Of a DNA stretch of 5,687 bases, positions 1 through 5,687 are shown one piece after another. Made by a program: the position numbers and the translations under genes. How positions within the stretch are numbered: the first letter of the stretch is position 1; each line of letters begins with the position of its first letter. Source of the DNA: Deltaproteobacteria bacterium (lineage in GTDB: Bacteria; Myxococcota; Polyangia; Polyangiales; B10-G4); NCBI GenBank assembly GCA_019312705.1, contig JAFDCW010000344.1:1-5687 (forward strand). The letters are read 5' to 3'. The notes below the pieces were generated by a model that made no database searches, was not told the origin of the DNA, and saw only the letters and a program-made list of their open reading frames with translations.

Positions 1-1163
1 ACGCCACGCCCTATGTCCGCAACTCCGACGAGCAGACGTTGAGTCTCGGTGAAACCGAGTCCGACGCTCCGCGGCATCGAGCCATCGACGGAGAAGAAGA
101 CGACGACGAAGACGCGACCCAAGTTCACGACAAAGTAGCCGCGGACCACTGGGATGCGGAGACCGACCGCCAAAACGGTGAATGGGAGGACTCCACGGCC
201 GTCGACGAAGGGGCCCTCGAGCGGTCCCGGCGTAATCCCCCGCGGAGGATCCCCCAAGCCCCGTCGGGGACGCCTCGGCGCCAGATCCCTCGCCCGTCCG
301 TAGGGCAGCCTCCCCCGCCGCCCGTCGTGATGCCTCCGCGGCCGGCCCCCGGCGCCCTCGCTGTGAAGCCGTCTGCTCCGCCCCCACCCGCGCCGATCGC
401 CGGAGCGTTCGCTGCGCGGCCCCTCGTGCCCCCCCCTTCTCCTCCGCCCTCGGCCCCCGAACCGCCGGTCGATCTGGCGCCCGTGCCCGTCGCGCCGGTC
501 CCCTCCCGCCCCGGGATGTCCCCGGCGACGGCCCCCGGGCCCTACAGTCAATCCCCCCCCGTCCCCCTGCCGCGGCCTCCGGCGTACCACGGCGAAACCG
601 TTGCCCTGCCTGCGCAGCTGGCTCGCCAGCGCATACGCCTCGCCATCATGGTTGCATGCGGGCTGAGCTTGTTGGTCCTCGTGGTCGGCATGGCGGCTCT
701 GGTCTTCGGTGGTGGGGAGCCGGATGCTCGCGTCGAGATCATCTCCGTGCCGGCGGGCGCCACGGTGACCCTCGATGGTCGTGCGCTCCCGGGCCTGACG
801 CCCCTGCTCATCGAGGAGGGCCTCGATCCAAATCGCCCCCAAGACATCACGGTGACGCTCTCCGGCTACCACCCATGGGTATCGACGACCGACGGACGAC
901 CCCAGCAGATGGCGGTGTTGAATCGTCTGCGCGCCGCCCTTCAGGTGCAGACCGTGCCTCCCGAGGCTCACGTTTGGGTGGACCAGGTGCTCTACGGTGC
1001 GGCTCCGGTCTCGGTTTCGAATCTGGATATCGGTCGGGAGATCGTGATCATCGCCCGGAAGGTCGGGTACGTGGACGCCGAGCAGACGATCACCATCACG
1101 GCCGATAACCTCGAGCCGACTCTGACTCTGACGCTTACCGGCGTCCCTGAGCCTGAGCCCTGA
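1..1163 (+). CDS. C-terminal part of a membrane-anchored PEGA-domain protein, probably a Ser/Thr protein kinase (5' end outside window)
   Basis: The frame is open from nt 3 to the left edge (codons for ATPYVRNSDEQT precede the TTG at 39), so the gene almost certainly begins upstream and the TTG is not the start. Numbering from that TTG: residues 1-60 are acidic, about 67-185 are extremely proline-rich, and 199-223 form one hydrophobic helix preceded by LARQRIR, which suggests a cytoplasmic N-side. Two PEGA-like beta domains follow: about 231-297 (VPAGATVTLDGR, then LSGYHPW) and 299-366 (VPPEAHVWVDQ, then KVGYVD). The second is degenerate, with DQ where DG is usual. In Myxococcota, a kinase domain, Pro-rich linker, single helix and PEGA tail is a common receptor-kinase architecture, with PEGA outside the inner membrane. 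The kinase domain is not in the window, so kinase identity is inferred; another PEGA-bearing membrane protein is possible. The gene ends 3 nt from convergent panC. Confidence 0.8.
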   Translation, partial: ATPYVRNSDEQTLSLGETESDAPRHRAIDGEEDDDEDATQVHDKVAADHWDAETDRQNGEWEDSTAVDEGALERSRRNPPRRIPQAPSGTPRRQIPRPSVGQPPPPPVVMPPRPAPGALAVKPSAPPPPAPIAGAFAARPLVPPPSPPPSAPEPPVDLAPVPVAPVPSRPGMSPATAPGPYSQSPPVPLPRPPAYHGETVALPAQLARQRIRLAIMVACGLSLLVLVVGMAALVFGGGEPDARVEIISVPAGATVTLDGRALPGLTPLLIEEGLDPNRPQDITVTLSGYHPWVSTTDGRPQQMAVLNRLRAALQVQTVPPEAHVWVDQVLYGAAPVSVSNLDIGREIVIIARKVGYVDAEQTITITADNLEPTLTLTLTGVPEPEP

Positions 1164-1166
1164 GCC

Positions 1167-2033
1167 TCAGAGCTGGTCTTCGCCGAGGATCGCGTTGTCG
1201 ATCAGCCGCGTGCCCCCGATGTGCGCAGCGACCACAATCAGGATTGACGAGGCTCCGTCTAGGGCGGGGGCCAGGGTGGTCGGGTCGACCGCTTCGACGT
1301 AGTCCACGGCATCGAAGGTGGCGTCGACCTTCTCCCTCGCCGCCTGCGCCAAGGCCCCGGGGTTGCGTTCGCCGCGCCGAAAGAGTTCGTCAGCGGCCCG
1401 GAGCCCCCGGGCGATGCCCGTGGCCCGCTTCCGCTCGGTGGGGGCGAGGTAGCGATTGCGTGAAGACAGGGCCAGGCCGTCTTCTTCCCGGACGGTGGGC
1501 GCCGCGACGATGCGGGCGCGAATGTCCAGGTCCGTCGTCATCCGGTGGATGACCGCTTGCTGCTGATGATCCTTGCGCCCGAAAACCGCGATGGTCGGGG
1601 CGGTGAGCGATAGAAGCTTGGCGACCACCGTGGTCACGCCGTCGAAGTGCCCCGGTCGATGGGCGCCCTCGAGGGTGGTGGTCATGCCCGACACCGAGAC
1701 CGTCGTCGCGAAGTTCGCTTCGTACATCTCTCCGTTTTCGGGCACGAAGACGACATCGACGAGGGCGTCGGCGCAAGCTTCGACGTCGGCGGAGAGTGTG
1801 CGCGGGTACCGGGCGAGGTCCTCGCCTTCTCCGAACTGGAGGGGATTGATGAAGATGGTGACGACCACGAATGTCGCACCCTCTTGCCGAGCGCGCCCGA
1901 TGAGGGAGAGATGCCCGGCGTGCAGCGCGCCCATGGTGGGCACGATGCCGACGGTCTTCCCCGCCCTACGGGCGGCGTCGCAGGCTTCGGCGAGGCCGGC
2001 CCGTGTATGCACGAGCCGCGGGAGACTCGCCAT
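1167..2033 (-). CDS. panC: Pantothenate synthetase (pantoate--beta-alanine ligase)
   Basis: This cytosolic enzyme makes pantothenate from D-pantoate, beta-alanine and ATP through a pantoyl-adenylate intermediate, the last step of vitamin B5 synthesis. The 288 residues match the usual family length (about 280). Visible motifs in order: PTMGALHAGH (32-41, HIGH-like ATP site), INPLQFG (62-68), LEGAHRPGHFDGV (121-133), FGRKDHQQ (151-158) and REEDGLALSSRN (182-193, containing the KMSKS-equivalent SSRN), then HIGGTRLIDN near the C-terminus. Arg153 stands where many homologues have Glu (FGEKD); the Lys, Asp and Gln around it are kept, so the enzyme should be active. The ATG lies 3 nt after the panB stop, with a weak GGGG about 7 nt upstream, which suggests translational coupling to panB. 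The 3' end faces the PEGA-domain gene with 3 nt between stops. Confidence 0.97.
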   Translation of the reverse strand: MASLPRLVHTRAGLAEACDAARRAGKTVGIVPTMGALHAGHLSLIGRARQEGATFVVVTIFINPLQFGEGEDLARYPRTLSADVEACADALVDVVFVPENGEMYEANFATTVSVSGMTTTLEGAHRPGHFDGVTTVVAKLLSLTAPTIAVFGRKDHQQQAVIHRMTTDLDIRARIVAAPTVREEDGLALSSRNRYLAPTERKRATGIARGLRAADELFRRGERNPGALAQAAREKVDATFDAVDYVEAVDPTTLAPALDGASSILIVVAAHIGGTRLIDNAILGEDQL

Positions 2034-2036
2034 GGC

Positions 2037-2936
2037 TCAACCCCGCGGGCCGTAGCCGCCGGCCCGACCCGGCACGTCTGCCACGGCGCGCAGGGGCGTC
2101 TTTTTTGGGCTCGCGTGGAAGCTGTGGTCCTGAGTCGGGAAGGTGCGGGCTTTGACCTCGTCGCGGAAGCGAACGGTTGCCTCGGCGCCGGCGGCGAAGA
2201 GCTCGGCGTAGCGTTTGACGAACTTAGGCTTTAGGTCCGGCGTCAACCCTAGGAGGTCGTAGCCGACGAGGACCTGTCCATCGCATTCGAGGCCGGCGCC
2301 GATGCCGATGGTCGGGATGGTGAGGGCGTCGGTCACCCTCGCTGCCAGGGTCTCCGGTATGCCCTCGAGGACCACCGCATAGGCGCCCGCAGCTTCGACC
2401 GCGAGGGCGTCCGCGAAGACCTGGTCTGCGTCGTCGTCGGACTTGCCCTGGACGCGGAATCCGCCCATCGCGTGCACCGACTGGGGGGTGAGGCCGACGT
2501 GGGCCATGACCGGGATGCCGGCCGTGACGATCGTGCGGATGGTCTCCGCCATCGCCGCGCCGCCTTCGAGCTTGATGGCGTGGGCGCCGCCTTCTTTCAG
2601 AAAGCGGATGGCGTTTTCGAGGGCGCGCTCCGGCGAGACCTGATAGCTGCCGAACGGCATGTCGCCGATGATGTGTGCGTGCTTGGCACCACGGGCGACG
2701 GAACGGCAGTGGTAGATGACCTCATCGACCGTGACCGGCAGCGTGTCATCGAGGCCCTGGACCACCATGCCGAGGGAGTCCCCTACCAGAATTGCGTCGA
2801 CCTCGGCGTCGTCCGCCATGCGCGCGAAGGTGGCGTCATAGGCCGTCACCATCACGATCTTGTCGTTTGCATCTTTCATGGCGCGGAGCGCGGGTGCAGT
2901 TACCCGGCGCCGCCGCTTGGGGGCGGAGTCCTTCAT
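2037..2936 (-). CDS. panB: 3-methyl-2-oxobutanoate hydroxymethyltransferase (ketopantoate hydroxymethyltransferase)
   Basis: PanB transfers a hydroxymethyl group from 5,10-methylenetetrahydrofolate to 2-oxoisovalerate, giving ketopantoate; it is a Mg-dependent (beta/alpha)8-barrel enzyme. Family motifs seen: VMVTAYD (28-34), VGDSLGMV (51-58, metal-binding Asp53), GDMPFGSY (91-98, metal-binding Asp92), IKLEGG (121-126), HVGLTPQ (146-152), VLEGIP (189-194, equivalent of the E. coli catalytic Glu181) and IGIGAG (210-215). At 299 residues it is longer than E. coli PanB (264). The extra length is a basic N-terminus (KRRRRVT) and a C-terminal tail after about residue 270. The ATG at 2936 is preferred over Met20 because a purine-rich AAGAGAG sits 7 nt upstream and because KRRRRVTAPALRAMK resembles the normal PanB N-terminus. 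It is the first gene of a panB-panC pair; panD and panE are not in the window. Confidence 0.97.
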   Translation of the reverse strand: MKDSAPKRRRRVTAPALRAMKDANDKIVMVTAYDATFARMADDAEVDAILVGDSLGMVVQGLDDTLPVTVDEVIYHCRSVARGAKHAHIIGDMPFGSYQVSPERALENAIRFLKEGGAHAIKLEGGAAMAETIRTIVTAGIPVMAHVGLTPQSVHAMGGFRVQGKSDDDADQVFADALAVEAAGAYAVVLEGIPETLAARVTDALTIPTIGIGAGLECDGQVLVGYDLLGLTPDLKPKFVKRYAELFAAGAEATVRFRDEVKARTFPTQDHSFHASPKKTPLRAVADVPGRAGGYGPRG

Positions 2937-2943
2937 GGATTCA

Positions 2944-2950
2944 CTCTCTT
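2944..2950 (-). promoter_or_regulatory. Ribosome binding site of panB
   Basis: On the minus strand this reads AAGAGAG, ending 7 nt before the ATG at 2936. It is purine-rich but not a perfect Shine-Dalgarno match. It supports the ATG at 2936 over the internal Met20 codon as the panB start. Confidence 0.45.
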
Positions 2951-2964
2951 GCGTCTCTGGTCAC

Positions 2965-2984
2965 GGCCGGGGGGATCCCCGGTC
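2965..2984. repeat. GC-rich inverted repeat in the panB leader
   Basis: CCGGGG (2967-2972) pairs with CCCCGG (2977-2982) around a 4-nt loop; a G-U and a G-C pair extend it to 8 bp (2965-2984). It includes the perfect palindrome GGGGATCCCC (2971-2980). It lies 28 nt upstream of the panB ATG, probably inside the 5' leader or next to the promoter. No T-run follows on either strand, so it is not a standard intrinsic terminator. It could be a leader hairpin, a binding site for a dimeric regulator, or chance in GC-rich DNA. Confidence 0.45.
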
Positions 2985-3004
2985 CACGCCATGTCAGCCC
3001 GAAC

Positions 3005-3033
3005 AATCTAAGACACGGGCGGTCCCGACGCAA
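3005..3033 (-). promoter_or_regulatory. Possible sigma70-type promoter for panBC
   Basis: Minus-strand TAGATT (3005-3010) is a 4/6 match to the -10 box. TTGCGT (3028-3033), 17 nt upstream, keeps only the TTG of a -35 box. An overlapping TTGGCA (3034-3039) is a better -35 by sequence but is spaced 23 nt away. This is the least GC-rich part of the gap and would give a leader of about 60 nt carrying the inverted repeat. The match is weak, and panBC may instead be read from the upstream genes. Confidence 0.25.
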
Positions 3034-3040
3034 TGCCAAC

Positions 3041-3056
3041 GAAGGCATGCGCCTTT
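3041..3056 (-). terminator. Weak hairpin directly after the small membrane-protein gene
   Basis: Overlapping the stop codon of the membrane-protein gene, minus-strand AAGGC and GCCTT form a 5-bp stem with a GCAT loop. Only CGTT follows instead of a T-run, and an alternative pairing of GGCAT with ATGCC overlaps it. As an intrinsic terminator it is poor; it may only slow or process the transcript between the three-gene unit and panBC. Confidence 0.2.
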
Positions 3057-3466
3057 CACGATGTTTTGCGCATTCGCCGGGGCCTCATCGCAAGGGCGAT
3101 GGCGCCGATGGGAGTCATCGAGACCATGACGGTCCACATGATGGTCAAGCGCGTCTGGAGGGCCTCGAGGTCCGGGACCAGCAGGACGTCGAGGGCTTCT
3201 TCGACGGCCTCGGGGGACGAGTGAATCCGGGTTAGCGTCACGGGCACGGTGGCCGCGGCGAAACCGAGGGTCAGGGCGACGGTCAGCCGGAGGACCCACG
3301 CGAGGGTTTCGTCGTCGGGGACCTGGTAGGCGCCCACGGCGAAGACAGCGGTGGCCACAGCCGGGGCGAGGGCTACCCCCCAGCTCGGCAGATACGGCCC
3401 CAGGAAGATGGCGAGGGCCGCGCCGCAGGCGATGCCGAGGCCCCAGCCGAGCGGCTCGCGGCGCAT
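3056..3466 (-). CDS. Small integral membrane protein with about four helices, unknown function
   Basis: This 136-residue protein matches no family I recognise. Hydrophobic segments lie at about 6-26, 29-49, 54-78 and 107-127. A more polar, amphipathic loop (about 79-105, SSPEAVEEALDVLLVPDLEA) sits between helices 3 and 4. Basic residues at the N-terminus (MRRE) and in the tail (RPRRMRKTS) suggest that both ends are cytoplasmic under the positive-inside rule, which fits four helices. There is no cleavable signal peptide and no obvious catalytic or metal motif. The ATG follows the stop of the upstream TPR-like gene by 2 nt, and its Shine-Dalgarno-like GAAGAGG lies inside the end of that gene, 7 nt before the start. 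Coexpression is therefore likely, and it is the last gene of that tight cluster. The coding call rests on spacing, ribosome site and coherent hydrophobic pattern. Confidence 0.82.
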   Translation of the reverse strand: MRREPLGWGLGIACGAALAIFLGPYLPSWGVALAPAVATAVFAVGAYQVPDDETLAWVLRLTVALTLGFAAATVPVTLTRIHSSPEAVEEALDVLLVPDLEALQTRLTIMWTVMVSMTPIGAIALAMRPRRMRKTS

Positions 3467-3468
3467 GG

Positions 3469-4743
3469 TCAGGCCTCTTCGTCTGGGGTGTCGAGGGCCG
3501 CGACGGCGTCGGCGATGTGCATACCCGCTTCGGTGTCGTCGCCGACGAGGGCGGCGGCGCGCTCGTACATGAGACGGGCCTCGTCGGTGAGCCCGAGCAC
3601 TCCGAGGACCCGCCCCGCTTCCCGGTGATAGACGAGGTGGTTCTGGGTGTCGGGGCCCTGGGAGAGCACGCGGTAGAGGTCGGCGGCGCGCTCGAGGCTG
3701 CCGGTCGCTTCGTGCAACTCCGCGAGCTTCATGGAGGTGCGCACGGGGAAGTTGGTGATCTTCTCGCTCGTGAGAAATTCGATCGACGATTCGAATACCT
3801 GAATCGCCTCGTTCACCTGACCGTTCTTGGCGAGGGAGAGGCCGAGTTCTTCGAGGATGGACCAGTCTGGTCGGTCTCCCATCAGGTCCGCGGCCATCCG
3901 CAGCACCTCGACGGACTCGGCCGCCTGCTCCTTGTCGCGCAGGTAGACGCCGAGGGTCAGCAGAGGTCGCGGGTCTTCGTCGAAGAACGCGGCGGCGTCT
4001 TCGAGCTCGGCGATGGCGCCCTCGACGTCGCCGCGATTGTCGAGGAGTCGCGCCAGATTGCGGTGGGCGGCGAAGCGGCCCTCTCCGCCCTCGTCGTCAT
4101 CGAGCTGCTCCAGGAAGGTCCGGAATGCCTCTTCGGCGGGTTCGTCGTCTTCGTCGATCATCCGTGCGCTGCCCACCTCGAGCCACAAGAATCGGGGCGC
4201 CTCGGCCTCGTCGAGGACGGCTTCGAGGAGGGGACGAGCGCTTTTTGGCTCGTCGCTGAAGAGCGCGAGGAGCGCGTCGTTCAGACCGTCGCCGTATTCA
4301 GCGTACTCCTCGTCCTGGGCGTCTTCCCAGGTCCCGGCGATGGTCGCGAGGCGGTCGGCGTCGGTGACCTCGACCTCGGCCGCGGCGGTGACCGCGTCGG
4401 CCTTTTCCAAACCGTAGAGCAACTCCTCGGCGCGGGTCCGCAGGGTTGCATCGATGACGACCTCGATCGCGCCTTCGAGTTCGGCCCGGGCGAGGTCGAG
4501 GTCCCGAGCTTCGATGTGGTCCTCTGCCTGTTCGATGCGCCCCTGGGCGATGCCATCGCGGCTCGCTTCGATGCGCTGGGCGAGGTCTCCGCGGGCCGAC
4601 TCCGCGTCGTCTTTCGCCTTTTCGAATGCGCGCTCGAAGACGAGCTTGGCCTGGCCGTAGCGTTCCGCCGCAAAGTGGTCCTCGGCTTCGGCGCACAGAT
4701 CATCGACGGATTCGGATCCGAACAGCTTCTTCAGGAAACCCAT
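3469..4743 (-). CDS. Acidic TPR-like repeat protein, unknown function
   Basis: The 424-residue product is soluble, very acidic and almost entirely helical. TPR-like helix pairs can be picked out at about 15-48 (HFAAERYGQAKLVFERAF), 66-96, 224-255 (AHRNLARLLDNRGDVEGAIA), 258-290, 296-327 (LGLSLAKNGQVNEAIQVFES), 336-362 (LAELHEATGSLERAADLYR) and 372-400. A stretch rich in Asp and Glu (about 120-160) separates an N-terminal from a C-terminal repeat block. TPR arrays bind other proteins, so a scaffold or assembly role is the reasonable inference; no enzymatic motif is seen. There is no signal peptide, but the N-terminus MGFLKKLFGS is a short amphipathic segment that could touch the membrane. The ATG is 1 nt after the stop of the upstream gene, with GGGGAAGGG 5 nt before it, a strong ribosome site that fixes the start. 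It is coupled to genes on both sides. Confidence 0.88.
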   Translation of the reverse strand: MGFLKKLFGSESVDDLCAEAEDHFAAERYGQAKLVFERAFEKAKDDAESARGDLAQRIEASRDGIAQGRIEQAEDHIEARDLDLARAELEGAIEVVIDATLRTRAEELLYGLEKADAVTAAAEVEVTDADRLATIAGTWEDAQDEEYAEYGDGLNDALLALFSDEPKSARPLLEAVLDEAEAPRFLWLEVGSARMIDEDDEPAEEAFRTFLEQLDDDEGGEGRFAAHRNLARLLDNRGDVEGAIAELEDAAAFFDEDPRPLLTLGVYLRDKEQAAESVEVLRMAADLMGDRPDWSILEELGLSLAKNGQVNEAIQVFESSIEFLTSEKITNFPVRTSMKLAELHEATGSLERAADLYRVLSQGPDTQNHLVYHREAGRVLGVLGLTDEARLMYERAAALVGDDTEAGMHIADAVAALDTPDEEA

Positions 4744-4744
4744 G

Positions 4745-5687
4745 TCAGCCCTTCCCCTTGACCTTGCGTTCGTAGCGTTGCCTCGCGGCGTTCTTGAGGG
4801 GTCCGGCGACGTTCCGGCTCTTGGCCAGGGTCTTGAGGTCGTGGGCGCGCATGTGGGAAAGAAACTTGAGGGAGAGGGCGAAGGGCGTCTTCGAGTTGAA
4901 GACCAGCGCGTGTTTGACTTCGTAGTTGCCCACCCACTTCTTCTTGTTGGCGATGTACCGAAGGATCTCTTCGTTCATCTCGCGGCTGTGGGCGATGCCC
5001 GCGGCTTCGCCGGCGGTCATCTTCGGGGAGGAGATGGCGGCCCGGGCGATCGCTTTGTTCGTATCGCGGACGAGGATGGAGCGGGCGGCGGCACCTCCGA
5101 TCATGGCGAGGCGGATCTTCTCCTGTTTCTCCATTTGCTCGATCATCATGCGCAGCGGCAGGTACTTCTTCTTCGTCTCCTCCGAGCCCATCTCCTCGCC
5201 CTCTTCGTGGGCGTCTTCATCTCCGTCTGCGACCAGGACCTCTTGGAACTTCAGGTCGTCGGGGAGAGGCTCGTCTCCTTCTTCGGGCTCGGGAATGAGT
5301 TGGCCCTGAATCGCCTCGACGTGGTCATGGAACGCGGGAATGCCCTCGAGGACGACGCCGTTGCGCGCGCACAGCTCGATGAGTCGGTCCGCGGTGCTCA
5401 TGCGGGTCTTCTCGTTCTTGTAGAGCGATTCGATGATCGACGGTGCGGCGAGGATGCGCTGCTGGTTGACCGCGATGGCCTCGCTGATGCGCTCCGAGCA
5501 CTTGAGCGCGATGCGTGCGATGGTCTCGTCTGCGGTGCCGTGGTTGAGCACGAGCTTTTCGACGACCGGGTCCCGGTCGACGAAGCGTTCGCCCACGGCG
5601 TCGAGGACGAGCCAGTGCATGGTCTCGGCGCAGGCGGCGAGCAGCACGCCCTCGGGGAGCCCGGTCAGGGTCTTCTCCGCGGAATCG
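4745..5687 (-). CDS. Conserved helical-repeat protein of deltaproteobacterial type, unknown function (5' end outside window)
   Basis: The frame stays open past the GTG at 5647 to the right edge (residues DSAEKTLTGLPEG precede it), so the N-terminus is probably outside the window. Numbering from that GTG: a helical block at about 25-110 contains NQQRILAAPSIIESLYKNEK and TRMSTADRLIELCARNGV. A very acidic linker (about 118-158) follows, then a second helical block (about 163-290) with KIRLAMIGGAAARSILVRD, SPKMTAGEAAGIA and VKHALVFNSKTP. The tail is strongly basic (RYERKVKGKG). From memory, this motif set recurs in uncharacterised deltaproteobacterial proteins and resembles HEAT/LRV-like solenoids; no function is established that I know of. 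I see no catalytic motif, signal peptide or membrane helix. It is the first visible member of a tight three-gene unit and is followed after 1 nt by the TPR-like gene. Confidence 0.82.
   Translation of the reverse strand, partial: DSAEKTLTGLPEGVLLAACAETMHWLVLDAVGERFVDRDPVVEKLVLNHGTADETIARIALKCSERISEAIAVNQQRILAAPSIIESLYKNEKTRMSTADRLIELCARNGVVLEGIPAFHDHVEAIQGQLIPEPEEGDEPLPDDLKFQEVLVADGDEDAHEEGEEMGSEETKKKYLPLRMMIEQMEKQEKIRLAMIGGAAARSILVRDTNKAIARAAISSPKMTAGEAAGIAHSREMNEEILRYIANKKKWVGNYEVKHALVFNSKTPFALSLKFLSHMRAHDLKTLAKSRNVAGPLKNAARQRYERKVKGKG

Noticed and set aside
39..41. TTG at 39 as the true start of the PEGA-domain gene
   Set aside because: The frame stays open to the left edge with plausible coding sequence, there is no convincing ribosome site before the TTG, and the architecture suggests a missing N-terminal domain.
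656..1108. Second plus-strand frame of 150 codons within the PEGA region
   Set aside because: It has an Arg/Gly-rich composition-driven translation, while the overlapping frame encodes a membrane helix and PEGA motifs.
1573..2234. Overlapping plus-strand frames (160 and 195 codons) opposite panC and the end of panB
   Set aside because: They are shadows of clearly identified enzymes, and two different frames are open at once, as expected from base composition.
2472..3011. Plus-strand frame of 179 codons opposite panB, running into the intergenic gap
   Set aside because: panB is unmistakable on the other strand, and the antisense translation is low-complexity with no family resemblance.
3517..4761. 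Open frame of 414 codons on the plus strand, antisense to the TPR-like gene
   Set aside because: Long stop-free antisense frames are expected opposite GC-rich genes with biased third positions. The minus-strand product has a coherent TPR pattern, a strong ribosome site and 1-2 nt junctions; the antisense product shows no recognisable motif.
5645..5647. GTG at 5647 as the start of the helical-repeat gene
   Set aside because: The frame continues to the right edge with protein-like sequence, and no clear Shine-Dalgarno sequence precedes the GTG.

Overview
The window is GC-rich with almost no intergenic space. It looks like a chromosomal segment of a Myxococcota/Deltaproteobacteria-like bacterium. 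This placement is an inference. It rests on a proline-rich, single-pass protein ending in PEGA domains (a typical architecture of myxobacterial-type Ser/Thr kinases), and on a helical-repeat protein whose motifs I recognise from uncharacterised deltaproteobacterial proteins. Strong G/C third-codon bias and very acidic proteins fit this but do not prove it. I see no mobile element, CRISPR array, rRNA or tRNA.

Layout. (1) Positions 1-1163, plus strand: the 3' part of a gene whose frame is open to the window edge. It encodes an acidic segment, a long proline-rich linker, one membrane helix and two PEGA-like domains, probably the C-terminal half of a Ser/Thr protein kinase. (2) Positions 1167-2936, minus strand: panB followed 3 nt later by panC, two enzymes of pantothenate (vitamin B5) synthesis. 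panC ends tail-to-tail with the PEGA gene, 3 nt apart. (3) Positions 2937-3055: a 118-119 bp gap, the only real intergenic region. It holds a possible panB promoter, a GC-rich inverted repeat and a weak hairpin just after the upstream gene. (4) Positions 3056 to the right edge, minus strand: three tightly packed genes with gaps of 1 and 2 nt. In transcription order they are a conserved helical-repeat protein of unknown function (5' end outside the window), an acidic TPR-like protein, and a small four-helix membrane protein.

How the genes work together. PanB makes ketopantoate from 2-oxoisovalerate. After reduction by an enzyme not encoded here, PanC joins pantoate to beta-alanine. The three-gene unit upstream is the least explained part. 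Its spacing implies translational coupling, and its products (two helical-repeat scaffolds and one small membrane protein) could form a membrane-associated assembly, but nothing in the sequence shows a biochemical activity. The 119 bp gap may separate it from panBC, or the five minus-strand genes may be one transcript.
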